Source: Cavia porcellus
Taxonomy: Eukaryota > Chordata > Mammalia > Rodentia > Caviidae
Assembly: GCF_034190915.1 (NCBI RefSeq)
Contig: NW_026947486.1
Location: 16,642,001 to 16,706,000, forward strand
DNA: 64,000 nucleotides
Direction: 5' to 3'
The position numbers and the translations under genes are program-made. The number at the start of each line of letters is the position of its first letter. Within the stretch, counting starts at the first letter, position 1. The notes beneath the pieces were generated by a model. It saw only the letters and a program-made list of their open reading frames with translations, ran no database searches and had not been told where the DNA came from. This document shows, piece after piece, positions 33,590-43,109 of this stretch.

Positions 33590-34992
33590 TTCGTTATAAC
33601 CAGAAATGTAAATGGTCTCAATTTACTGATCAAAAGAAATATACTGGCAGAATGTACCAAGAATCAAGATCCACCAATATGCTACATTCAAGATACATAT
33701 TTAACTCAAGAAGAAATTCATAAACTGAAAGTCAAAGGATGCAAAAAAATACTCTACATGATACAATTCTGGAAAAAAGAAGGAGTAATGAATATATTTG
33801 TAGGCAATGTGAAGTTCAAGTCAAGATTGATAAAAAGAGGCAAAGAAGATCACCACTTACTTGTTAAGGGAAAATTCCAAATAGAAGAGACAACAATCAT
33901 GAATATATATGAACCAAACACTGGTGCATACAACTACATAAAAATACTAATGGACATGAAAATTCAAATAAGCACTAAACAATTATAATGATGGGACAAT
34001 CGTAGCACATGCTCACATTTAAATGGATCAACTTGACAAATAGCAGCACAGAAATATGAGTTAAAATAAATCTGTGAACACATGGACTTGATAGATGTCT
34101 ACAGGATGTTCTATCCCACACCAGAATATACATTCTTATGAGCTATACATTGAAAATTTTCTGAAATAGACCACACATGCTTACATAACTGCAAAGGAAT
34201 TGAAATTATCTCCATGCGTATTATCTGACAACTGTGCAATGAAACTGAAAATACATGGCAAAAGAAATCAGAAAAACTAAATTATGAAAATGAATTAAAC
34301 AAAATCCTCCTGAACAACCAATGGAACACAGAAAAAAATTTTAAAATATCAACAATATCTACATTTAAATGAAAATATCTGTTCTACATACTTGAACTTT
34401 TGGGACATGATGATAGCAGGCAGATGAGGGAAATTTGCAACAGTAAATTCTCACATCAGGAAAGCAGAATGAAATAAAAAAGTTGAACCTCAAATTCCTA
34501 GAAGAGGAAGAGCAAATCAAGTCCAATGCTCACATGAGAGAAAATTGTAAAGATCAGAGCAGAAATTAGTGTAATTGAGCCAAAAATCAATAAAAGAATC
34601 AATGAATTGAAGACTTATTTCTTTGAAAGATTTAATAAATTGAAAACTTTCTAACAAATCTTATCAAAAAGAGAACAGAAAAGGCTCACGTTGAAGTACT
34701 TAGGAATGAAAAGGAGGAAATCATAATAATGGATCCTGTGGAAATCCAGATCATCAATATCTGCTTCAATAACCTGCACTCTAATAAGATGGAAAACAGA
34801 GAAGAAATGAACAGATTCCTGGGCACATATGAATTACCAAAGCTGAGTTAAGAAGGAATAAATACTTTAAATAAACCAATATCAGTCAATGAAATTGAAT
34901 ATGCAATTAAAAACCTACCAGCAAAGAAAAGCCCAGACGCTAATGGATTCACTGATGAATTCTACAAGAATTTAGAGAAGACCTAATGCCAC
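33590..34992 (+). pseudogene. L1-I ORF2, part before the provirus
   Basis: ORF2 start (CCAGAAATGTAAATGGTCTC), endonuclease with an open piece 33758-33988 (LIKRGKEDHHLLVKGKFQIE..MNIYEPNTG), linker (ATTGAGCCAAAAATCAATAA, about 34576), and RT start with AAAGCCCAGACGCTAATGG (34927-34945). It stops at the provirus insertion. Confidence 0.75.
34988..34992 (+). repeat. Left TSD of MaLR provirus
   Basis: GCCAC, paired with GTCAC at 37238-37242 (4 of 5). The L1 ORF2 alignment is continuous across the pair. Confidence 0.65.
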
Positions 34993-35370
34993 TGTCTTAG
35001 TTATTTTTCTTTCATTTCTGGGTCAAAATATTTGGCATCCAACGTGAAAGGAGGAAAAGTTTATTTAGCTCACAGCTTCATTCTATGATCAGCTGACTCA
35101 AAGGCATGTTGATATGGCAGAGAGGCGAAATTTTGTGGTGGTAGAAAATACAAAGGAAACAAGAATAAAAAGAGGGGAGTGAGCAAGCCTCTTTTTCTTC
35201 TTTATATTTTATTCAGGTTATGCACCATAGGGCAGATGGTAGCTCCCACAATTCCAACATTAGACAATCACCTCATTACAAACTCTAGATTCAGCTGCCT
35301 TCAAATAGCCTAGACTTGATGACCACATGAGGCTTTGAGGGGACATTCAGAAACAAAATACATTCTACCA
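34993..35370 (-). repeat. MaLR provirus LTR (3' LTR in element orientation)
   Basis: TGTCTTAGTTATTTTTC..to..CATTCTACCA. Colinear with 36876-37237 but clearly diverged, so the provirus is old. Confidence 0.8.
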
Positions 35371-36875
35371 TTAGCCACCCTAAGACTCATGCACACTATT
35401 TTTTGCAAAAGGTATTTAGTCCATCTCAAAGAGTTTCCAAAGTCCTAACAGTTTCAACATTGTTGAACAGTCCAAGTCCAAAGTCTCCTCAGCTCTAAGA
35501 CAAACTCTTAGAGTTCTTGTGTAAATGAAAAGATGGGTTAAATAGTTCCAACATTCAATGGAGATAAGTTCCAAAAGTTACAAACAAGGGGATAAAAAGT
35601 ATTTGCACCAAATCAACTCCAAAATCCAGTAGAGAAAACATTAAGTCCTATAGTTTGATGTGCAGCATCCAAGGCATTCTGAGTCAAATTGTGAACTCCA
35701 AAGAGTTTAGATGACTCCACCACTATGGTGCTTCTGGCAGTTTTCTCTCCCACAGCTTCTCTTTTGGGCCTGCTCTGTTGATTCCTTGAAGTTTTCCTCA
35801 GATGATTAATGTTCCTGGCTTTTTCAAACTTTTGGGATCTTTACTGCACCTTTGGCTCCACACTCACAACTTAACTCATTTCCCTCTCAGGGGCATGCTT
35901 TCTGGCCTCTCAAGACTTCTGAAATTGGGATGGAGGCCTTCTTAACCCACAACTCTTGCATTCTGTACGAGTGTAAAACCAGAACCATGGGAATGCTGCC
36001 AAGGGCTGCTGCCAGCTGGAGCAGTAGCCAGGTTTCCTTCTCTGTTAGCTATTGGGGTGGTATGCCTGGATCACTGAACATTCTAAATCCAATTCTGTGG
36101 TAAAAATTCTGTAGACCATCTCCACTCTGGAATATGGTGTGACAACCATCATTCTGGAACACAGTGAGACCACTGCCATTCTGGAACATGGTGCCCCAGA
36201 GCTTTCTTCTCAAATCAAAGTCTTTCACCTTTGCAGTTTTGAGGCTGCAAAGTGTGGAGTCCTATTTCTTCTTGTGACACACTCAGACCATCTTTTCTAT
36301 TCTCTTGTTCCTGTTAAGCAATCAAGATCTCATGCATTCTATCTTTGTAGACCACATCTTTACTGGAGCCTTGTTTCTGGCCAAACTCACATTTTAAATC
36401 ATTTTGCTGGGATTTCTGCTCTTGATTATCAACATAAATTTGTCAAAAATCCCCCAGCAGTAACCACACCACCACATTAATATTTGACTGCCTTGAAATT
36501 TCTTCTACAAAAATTATCTGATCTGGCACCATTAATCTCAGTCTTAGGCAAAGTCTCTGGACATAAGTAAAACACAGACAAATTTTCTGCCACACCCCAC
36601 CACACATCATCTGTAGTCCAACAGCCAATACAGTCCTTATTCCCAGGAGAAATCTCCTGAACGTGGTCTTTACTGGCAGAATTTCTATCAGTCTTCTGGT
36701 CTTTTAAGCTGTGATGAGAATCTCCCCTACAGAACAGCCTAAGACATTCCACCTCCACTCTTTCATGTGATATCTCAACATATCCAAACTCTATCCACAA
36801 GCCTGTCCCAAATGCTCTGAGCCACTTGGTCACATATAGTCACAATAATGACCTCACTTCTCTCATACAAAATTA
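35371..36875 (-). other. MaLR internal region, non-coding
   Basis: Antisense blocks known from THE1/MST-type internal regions are recognisable: GTTTCCAAAGTCCTAACAG..CAACATTG (35430), CAACTCTTGCATTCTGTACG (35949) and CATGGGAATGCTGCCAAGG (35987). Open frames of 83-118 codons in it (35852-36103 +, 36139-36480 +, 36477-36833 -) show no gag, protease or polymerase motif and are taken as chance. A short tandem triplication of CCATTCTGGAACAnnGTG lies near 36120-36195. Confidence 0.7.
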
Positions 36876-37237
36876 TGTCCTAGTCTCCTTTTTATTGATA
36901 GGACAAAATATCCAACATCCAGAGTTAAAAGAAGAAAGTTTTATTTAGGTCACACTTTGCAGAGGTTTCAATTCAAAATCAGCTAGATCCAAGGCAGGGT
37001 GGCATGGCAGAGAGGCAACAGTTCATGGCAGCAGAAGATACCAGAAGAGCAAGAGCAAAAAGTATGGGAGCAAGGCTCTTTTTATCCACTATATTTTATG
37101 AAGGCTACCCACCCTAGGGCAGGTTTGGCACCCACATCAATGAACCAATCACAAACTCTAGACTGATCTGCATTGAAGAAGCCTGCTCCTTATGACCACA
37201 TGAGGTTTGAGGGCACATTCATATGTAAACCCTAACA
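36876..37237 (-). repeat. MaLR provirus LTR (5' LTR in element orientation)
   Basis: TGTCCTAGTCTCCTTTTTA..to..AACCCTAACA, 362 bp. Confidence 0.8.
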
Positions 37238-39400
37238 GTCACTAATGCTGAAACTATTTAATGAAAATGAAAGGGAAGGAATAATTCTGAAATCACTATT
37301 AAAAGCAAGTATTACTCTGATACTTAAGCCATAGAAGGTCCCAACCAGAAAAGAAAACTACAGAACAATCTACCTAAAGAAAATAGATACAAAAATCCTT
37401 AGTAAAATACTACCAAATAGAATAAAGTAAATTTTTAAGATTATACACCATGACCAAGTAAGATTCATTCCAGTGTTGCAGGGATATTTGACATATGCAA
37501 ATCAATAAAAGTAATACACCATATTAACTGAACCAAAGACAAAACTCACATGATCATCTCAATAGGCTTGAAAGAAGTATTTGACAGTCCAACACCCAAT
37601 GAAAATAAAAAAACCCTATACAAGATTGGAATAGATGGTCTTTGTTGCAATTTTATAAAAAACCATCTATTGCAAATCAACAGCCAGCTTCTTACTAAAT
37701 AGTAAACAGTTGAACAGTTTCATTCTAAAATTAGGAAAAATCAAGGCTGTCCACTGTCACCATTCCTATTCAATATAGTTCTGGAAACACTAGCCAAAGC
37801 AACTCAGAGAAATAAATAAAAGACATAAGGATTAAGAAAGAAGCCAAGTTATTATTATTTGCAGATAACATGGTACTCTACATAGAATACCTCCAAAACT
37901 CCACCATAAGACTTCTGTATTAAACAAACAAATTCAATAGTGTAGTTGGATATAAAATCAGCATTGAAAAATAAATAGCATTACTGTACACAAACAACAA
38001 ACTCACTGAGAGAAAAATAAGGGAAACTACACCCTTCACAATAGCAACAAAAAATATGAAATATTTAGGAATCAATCTAACAAGGGAAATAAAAGATCTA
38101 TACATTGAAATACCAACATAGTGAAAATGGCCATACTAGGAAAACTGTTATACAGATTTAATGCAATCCCAATGAAAATATCATTAGCATACCTCACAAA
38201 ACTAAAGAAAACATTTCTAAAATTCATTTGGAGCAAGACGAGACCCATAAGTAACAAAAGAATTTATTGGCAACAAAGGCAAGGCAAGGGACATTACAAT
38301 TCCTGACTTGAAATTATACTTCAAAACTACAGTAATAAATAACAACACAGTACTGTCATAAAAACAGACTTGTGGGTCAGTGTAACAGATTAGAGAATGC
38401 AGAAAGAACTCCAAACACACTCTGTCTTTGGCAAGTAATGCAAACACATTTAACGCAAGAAAGACCGCCTGTTTGATAAACGGTGCTGTAAAAACTGACT
38501 TTCCACATGGTGAAGACTAAAACTAGACCTGCATCTAATGCCATGCACTAAATTGCAATCAAAATGGATCAAAGACCTAAATATTAAAAACCTTGAAGAC
38601 AGGTATAGGCAAAGACTTCATGAAGAAAGCTCGATGACCCAGGCAATAATACAAATAATCAATAACTGGGGTCTCACCCTATTAAAAAGCTTTTGTACAA
38701 CAAAAGAAATCACCAACAGAGTGAAAAGATAACCCACAGACTAGAAAAAAACATTTAACCAATTGTACTTCAGACAAACAAATTATATCTAGAATATATA
38801 AAAAACAGAAAAAAATCAGAACCCCCAATTTGAAGACACAATCCAGAAATGGCCATCTGAAATTAATATGTACTTCTCAGATAAAGAAATACAAATGACA
38901 AATAAATATATGCAAAAATATTCAACATTGCAGGTTATTAGAGAGATGCATATTAAAACAAGTCTGAGATTCCATCTCACTCCAGAAATCATGCTATCAT
39001 CAAGAAATCAACCTATAACAAATGCTGGCAACACTGCGAAGAAAAAGGAAACCTTCTCCACTATTGATGGGAGTTTAGACTGGTGCAACCATTGTGGAAA
39101 TCAGTGTGGAGATTCCTAAAAAAACTGGGATAGTAGGCCCCATTCAATCCAGCTCTTCCTTTTCTGGATATTTTCAAAGAAGAATTGAAAACATACCGCA
39201 GCAATATATTTAACCCATGTTTATAGCGGCGCAATTTACAGAAGCCAAATCTTGGAAACAACTCAAATGCCCATCAACAGTGGGATGCTAGAGCAGATGT
39301 TGTATTTTTCTACAAGGGCGTATTACTTAGCAATACGGAAGAATGAACTTGAGGATTTTATAGGTAAATAGATGTAGTTTGAGACCAAACTCATATGAAA
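37238..39400 (+). pseudogene. L1-I ORF2, part after the provirus
   Basis: RT continues at CTAATGCTGAAACTATTTAATG. The catalytic motif reads FADN (37858-37869), so the second catalytic aspartate is gone. Post-palm open piece 38121-38306 ([20 protein letters not shown]). C-terminal pieces 38538-38732 and 38868-39119 (VIREMHIKTSLRFHLTPEIM, GSLDWCNHCGNQCGDS). The end of ORF2 is near 39400 in broken frame. Confidence 0.8.
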
Positions 39401-39569
39401 TAAATCAAATTTGCATGTGTAAATATCTTATTGTGTCCCTAACGTAAAAAACTGAAAGTGTAACAAGATCCAAAATGTACAATAGATAATGTGAACATTG
39501 AAGTGAAAGTAACTGCTCAAAAGCAAAGAATTGAGATAGGAGAAAGGAGAAATAAAAGAAGTGAAAAGA

Positions 39570-39576
<7 letters not shown>

Positions 39577-39614
<38 letters not shown>

Positions 39615-39622
39615 TATATATC
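39577..39622. repeat. (TA)n microsatellite in L1-I 3'UTR
   Basis: TA repeat of about 33 bp followed by TGTACATATATA. It gives IYIYIY artefact frames on the minus strand. Confidence 0.93.
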
Positions 39623-39838
39623 TCCAAAATAATTAACTATACTACTAATCTTTGTTAGTTCATCAAAAAGAACTGTTTGTGCTTTCATTGTTCCATTGCT
39701 TAATCATGTTTTTATAGCTATATCTTGTAATCTGAGCAACTAGTTTGAGGATTACAATATGTAATATATTTATCAGTGTCAATCTCCTACTGCTTTGTTA
39801 TGAAATCATATATCATGTTTTTATTATTTAAAAAATAA

Positions 39839-40470
39839 ACTACAACTAGGAGTTATAGTTGACCCAGCTATTGCCCTTCTTTATATCCTCTTTGAGTAGT
39901 TATAAGCATCCTACCACAGCATTATATGTATATCCATATTTATATAGCATAATTTAAAATTGTTAAATCTTGGAGACATCACAAATTCCCATCAAACAAT
40001 TAATGGTAAAGAAGATGTGAAATTTTTATGCAATAAAGTACTACTTGAACATAAAGATAACTTTACACATCTGGAGGTAATGGATGCACCTTGAGACAAC
40101 ACTCAAGTGAAATAAATTGACAATTATATTAAAATACACTGTGATTTCTTGGTTGCGAGAAGCCAAAAGGTCAAATAAGTATAAAAATACATAATATATA
40201 ATAGATATACAGGATTATGGACAAAATGTTCAAATTGGAAGGTGACCTAGGGATGGAGGAGAGGGAAAGAAAGGAAGCCACAAGAAAAAAAATAGAAGGA
40301 ATAAATGGAAACAAAGCTTTTGTAAATAAGGAGAGGAAAAGGGGTTGAAGGGCAGTGACCAAACAGGGAAAAAATGTAAAAGCAAGATATGCCAAGCATA
40401 GGTGCAAATTCTGTATGATTAATGCTATCATTATGTGTCTCTAAAATATATTGATGAAATTAATTTAAAA
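39839..40470 (+). mobile_element. Older L1 3' end, right side of the nest
   Basis: ORF2 C-terminal equivalents (AACTAGGAGTTATAGTTGACC; GCATTATATGTATATCCATA; ACTACTTGAACATAAAGATAAC; GGATGCACCTTGAGACAAC) and a purine-rich 3'UTR. It picks up where the fragment ending at 14759 leaves off in the L1 gene order, so the two are probably one element split by the nest. Confidence 0.6.
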
Positions 40471-40499
40471 ATTATGAATTGACATTATCAATGATTGCA

Positions 40500-40832
40500 A
40501 ATCTATTAAAACAAGAAATTTCACACTTTACTGATAGAACTGTAAATTTTTAGAATTTCTTTGAAAATTTTGACATTATCCAAGGAGATTATAAATGTGC
40601 ATCTTAATATTAGATAATTGTATACCAGGTTGCAAGTTGGAGAGTGCTTATTGAAACAGTTTTTTGAGTAGCACAGCTTGAAAACATATGCTTCTTCAGT
40701 ATAAAATATTAATAAAATCAATTGCAGCTATACAAAATTACACATTTCACATTACAAACCAACCTGAGAGAAATAAACCCAGAACTAAAAATAAAGGCCA
40801 CAGTATAATTGTGTTTAGTGTTCATTTTGGCA

Positions 40833-40866
<34 letters not shown>

Positions 40867-41163
40867 CATTTATATGACACTCTGAAATATACAAGGCTAG
40901 TCTATATTACATAGAGATACATACTTGCATGTTAATCCTGTAAAAAATCAAATTATGACAAGTCAACGATGTAGTTTACATTAAAAGATGGAAGTTTGAT
41001 TTAATATCAGCAATTGGGTGGGGCAACTCATTTAAAAAACTGATAATATTCTATTTCTTGAGCTGAATGATGCTCTACAGTAGTTTGTTAAAAAGGTCTA
41101 TATTTTTATGTACTTTTCTCTATGTGTCTTATTTTGCAATAAGAAAAATGAAATAAAAATTGT
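40500..41163 (+). mobile_element. Ancient L1 3' end (L1M-type)
   Basis: ACTGATAATATTCTATTTCTTGAGCTG (41039-41065), TTTTATGTACTTTTCTCTATG (41105) and GCAATAAGAAAAATGAAATAAA (41136) match the typical 3' end of old mammalian L1s. A (TA)n run (40832-40859) lies inside. Confidence 0.6.
40832..40859. repeat. (TA)n microsatellite
   Basis: 28 bp of TA repeats. Confidence 0.93.
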
Positions 41164-41327
41164 GTCAAACTAATAATATATATTTAAAAAGGCAAACGAT
41201 TGCAACCAAATCAAAAACTTGAAAACTACCAGATTAACAAAAACTGGAAGGGAAAAATTAGATAACAGCAAAAATCAATAAAATAACCATCAAAAAATAG
41301 TGAATTCAATTCTGGGAAAAGACTAAT
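41164..41327 (+). mobile_element. Old L1 ORF2 fragment, first piece
   Basis: A-rich sequence resembling an old L1 ORF2 linker region; probably continuous with 41611-41643 and 46708-46808, the three pieces being separated by L1-J and L1-K. Weak match. Confidence 0.4.
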
Positions 41328-41337
41328 AAAATAGTCT
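41328..41337 (+). repeat. Left TSD of L1-J
   Basis: AAAATAGTCT, identical to 41601-41610. Confidence 0.75.
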
Positions 41338-41600
41338 CAGGAAAGTGCTCTAAAAGATAAAACTGTATGTATGCTTAAGTGTGTTAGATACATAACCATA
41401 TTACTAAGTGTTTGTCAGATCATTGAGTGGAATGGTTTGCACTATCATCTGATTATCCACTTTCTATGCTTTAATTTTGTGACTTGAACAACTATTTAGA
41501 AGATGACGATATGTAATTTAACAACTAGTGATTTCTTAGCATTAATTTTTTTGAAATTCTATATTATTTCTACCCTTTTTTTCTTTTTTTTCTTTAAATA
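41338..41600 (+). mobile_element. L1-J, short 5'-truncated L1 (type A 3'UTR)
   Basis: 263 bp colinear with the 3'UTR of L1-B and L1-H (AAGTGCTCTAAAAGATAAAAC; AACTAGTGATTTCTTAGC; TTCTATATTATTTCTACCC), ending CTTTAAATA plus A tail inside a 10-bp TSD. Confidence 0.85.
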
Positions 41601-41643
41601 AAAATAGTCTTGGACTTAATTTATAGTTTTAGAGCATTATAAA

Positions 41644-41654
41644 GATAATTCATG
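41644..41654 (+). repeat. Left TSD of L1-K
   Basis: GATAATTCATG, identical to 46697-46707. Confidence 0.85.
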
Positions 41655-42010
41655 AGGTGGAGCTGACTGGACTATGCCTAGTGACTTTCTTTCAATCTGG
41701 TGAGCAAAGGGCACATGAAGTGAGTTTCAGTATGCTTCTGCAGGCTCAGAGAGAGCTTTGGACCATCTCTCTAAGCAGTTAGTAGCTCACCTACTTTTCT
41801 GAAACATGGGAGGGGGGCTCAGGAGGTCCCATGGGCCTGACTGGACCATACCTGGTGATCTTTCAATCCAGGGAGGTGAGGGCATGCAAGGTGAGTTCCA
41901 ATGCACCTGTGCTGGCTCAGGGGGAGGTTGGGACCCATGATCCCAATCAGGGCACACGAGATGATCTCCAAAATGCCAGAGGAAAGCTTTGGAACATTAC
42001 TTGAAACTTG
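41655..42010 (+). promoter_or_regulatory. L1-K 5'UTR, ~174-bp monomers
   Basis: CTGACTGGACTATGCCTAGTG at 41663 and CTGACTGGACCATACCTGGTG at 41837 start two units 174 bp apart. Both continue with TTTCAATC(T/C)GG..GGGCA(C/T)..GTGAG(T/C)TTC(A/C)..GGCTCAG. A third partial copy starts near 41957 (GGGCACACGAGATGATCTCC). The tandem-monomer design recalls mouse L1 promoters; activity is inferred, not shown. Confidence 0.75.
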
Positions 42011-42031
42011 GAAATATAGGAAAATGACAAA

Positions 42032-43040
42032 ATGAAAAATTCAAATGCATTTTCAAACATCCATCCCATAGCAAGAAAGCCTAGGAGTCATGTACATAGA
42101 AGAAAAATAAATGATACACCTGAAATGATATCAACTGAACTAAAAAAACAAATCCAGGAATCTATAAAAGAACTCAAATCAGAAATAATCTCTCAGGTAA
42201 CAGAAGAATTTATATAGGTAATAAAAGAAATGCTGAATATATCTAAAGAAGACACAGTTAAAAAATTACAGAAATAATGCAAAAAGATGGAAACTTTGGA
42301 TAAACAATATAAGAAACAAACACAATGCATGAAGCAGAATCAAAGAGATGTACAGGAAATCAAAATTTCCATTGAAATTTGGCAAAAATGTCTCAAATGA
42401 ATGTGAAGATAGAATTTCAGAACTCGAAGATAAGATTGCAGCTAGTGAACAGGAAAGGAAAGACCTTTTAAAAATAACAAGGAATCAGGAAATAACAACT
42501 CAATAGCTGCAAGATGATGCAAAGAAAAACAACATAAGATTCATAGGGATAAATGAAAAGGGAATAAAACAAATGTTATTAAGAGGCTATTTACAGAAGT
42601 AACAGCTGAAAATTTCTCAAACATGAGAATGTAAACTGACATATGGGTTAGTGAAGCATATAGAACTCCAAATAGCCATAACAAAAATAAAACTACACCC
42701 AAACATGTAATAATCATCATCCTAGAAATCCAAAATAAGAACAGAATATTAAAAGCTGTTAGAGAGAAAAGAGAGACCACCTATAAAGGAAAACCTATCA
42801 GACTCATAACAGACTTCTCAACACAAGCAATGAAGAAGAGCATAGGGTGAAGTATTTCAGATCCTAAAGGAAAATGACTTCCAACCCAGACAGATGTACC
42901 CTGAAAAATGGTCCCTCAAAATGGATGAAGAATAAAATACTTCCATGACAAAGAACAGCTGAAGAATTTCATGATCACCAAACCAACCCTGCAAAAAAAT
43001 ACAGGAAAGACATTTAATACAGACATAGGAAAAAACCACT
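42032..43040 (+). pseudogene. L1-K ORF1 remnant
   Basis: The start at 42032 is the first ATG of a frame opening with MKNSNAFSNIHPIARKP and running through a lysine/glutamate-rich coiled coil (MISTELKKQIQESIKELKSE) to a stop at 42217. The coiled coil, RRM (ACTACACCCAAACATGTAATAA at about 42688) and C-terminal domain (to about 43040, ending in a frame with GKNH and a stop) follow in broken frames. N-terminus, coiled coil, RRM and CTD are all still recognisable, unlike in L1-H. Confidence 0.8.
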
Positions 43041-43109
43041 AAGCAAGGCAGACAATTAAACAGAGTGGAAAGATAAAGATGCAACAGCAGAAAGACAACA
43101 TGTCAACAA

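Larger units (their letters stand above)
34993..37237 (-). mobile_element. Complete MaLR (ERVL-MaLR) provirus
   Basis: A 2245-bp element in minus orientation splitting L1-I ORF2: LTR 34993-35370, internal region 35371-36875, LTR 36876-37237. Both LTRs are bounded by TG..CA and share blocks such as AAAATAT..GGCATCCAACGTG / AAAATATCCAACATCC, GGCAGAGAGGC, GACCACATGAGG. The 1.5-kb internal region and roughly 360-380-bp LTRs are the known MaLR size. MaLRs are non-autonomous ERVL relatives without usable gag-pol-env, and no long open frame exists here. Confidence 0.85.
33041..39838 (+). mobile_element. L1-I, LINE-1 from mid-ORF1 to 3' end, split by a MaLR provirus
   Basis: Begins inside ORF1 (CAGAAAATTTCCCACACATGG), continues with the ORF1 end (to about 33505), ORF2 (33590-34992 and 37238-39400) and a 3'UTR with a (TA)n run, ending ..ATTATTTAAAAAATAAAC. 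The start matches the place where L1-E ORF1 breaks off, so L1-I may be the 3' half of L1-E. The older L1 resumes right after it. Confidence 0.72.

Noticed and set aside
35852..36833. Open frames of 83, 113 and 118 codons as possible genes or viral remnants.
   Set aside because: They are inside the internal region of a MaLR provirus, which is non-coding in this family, and no gag, protease or polymerase motif is visible.
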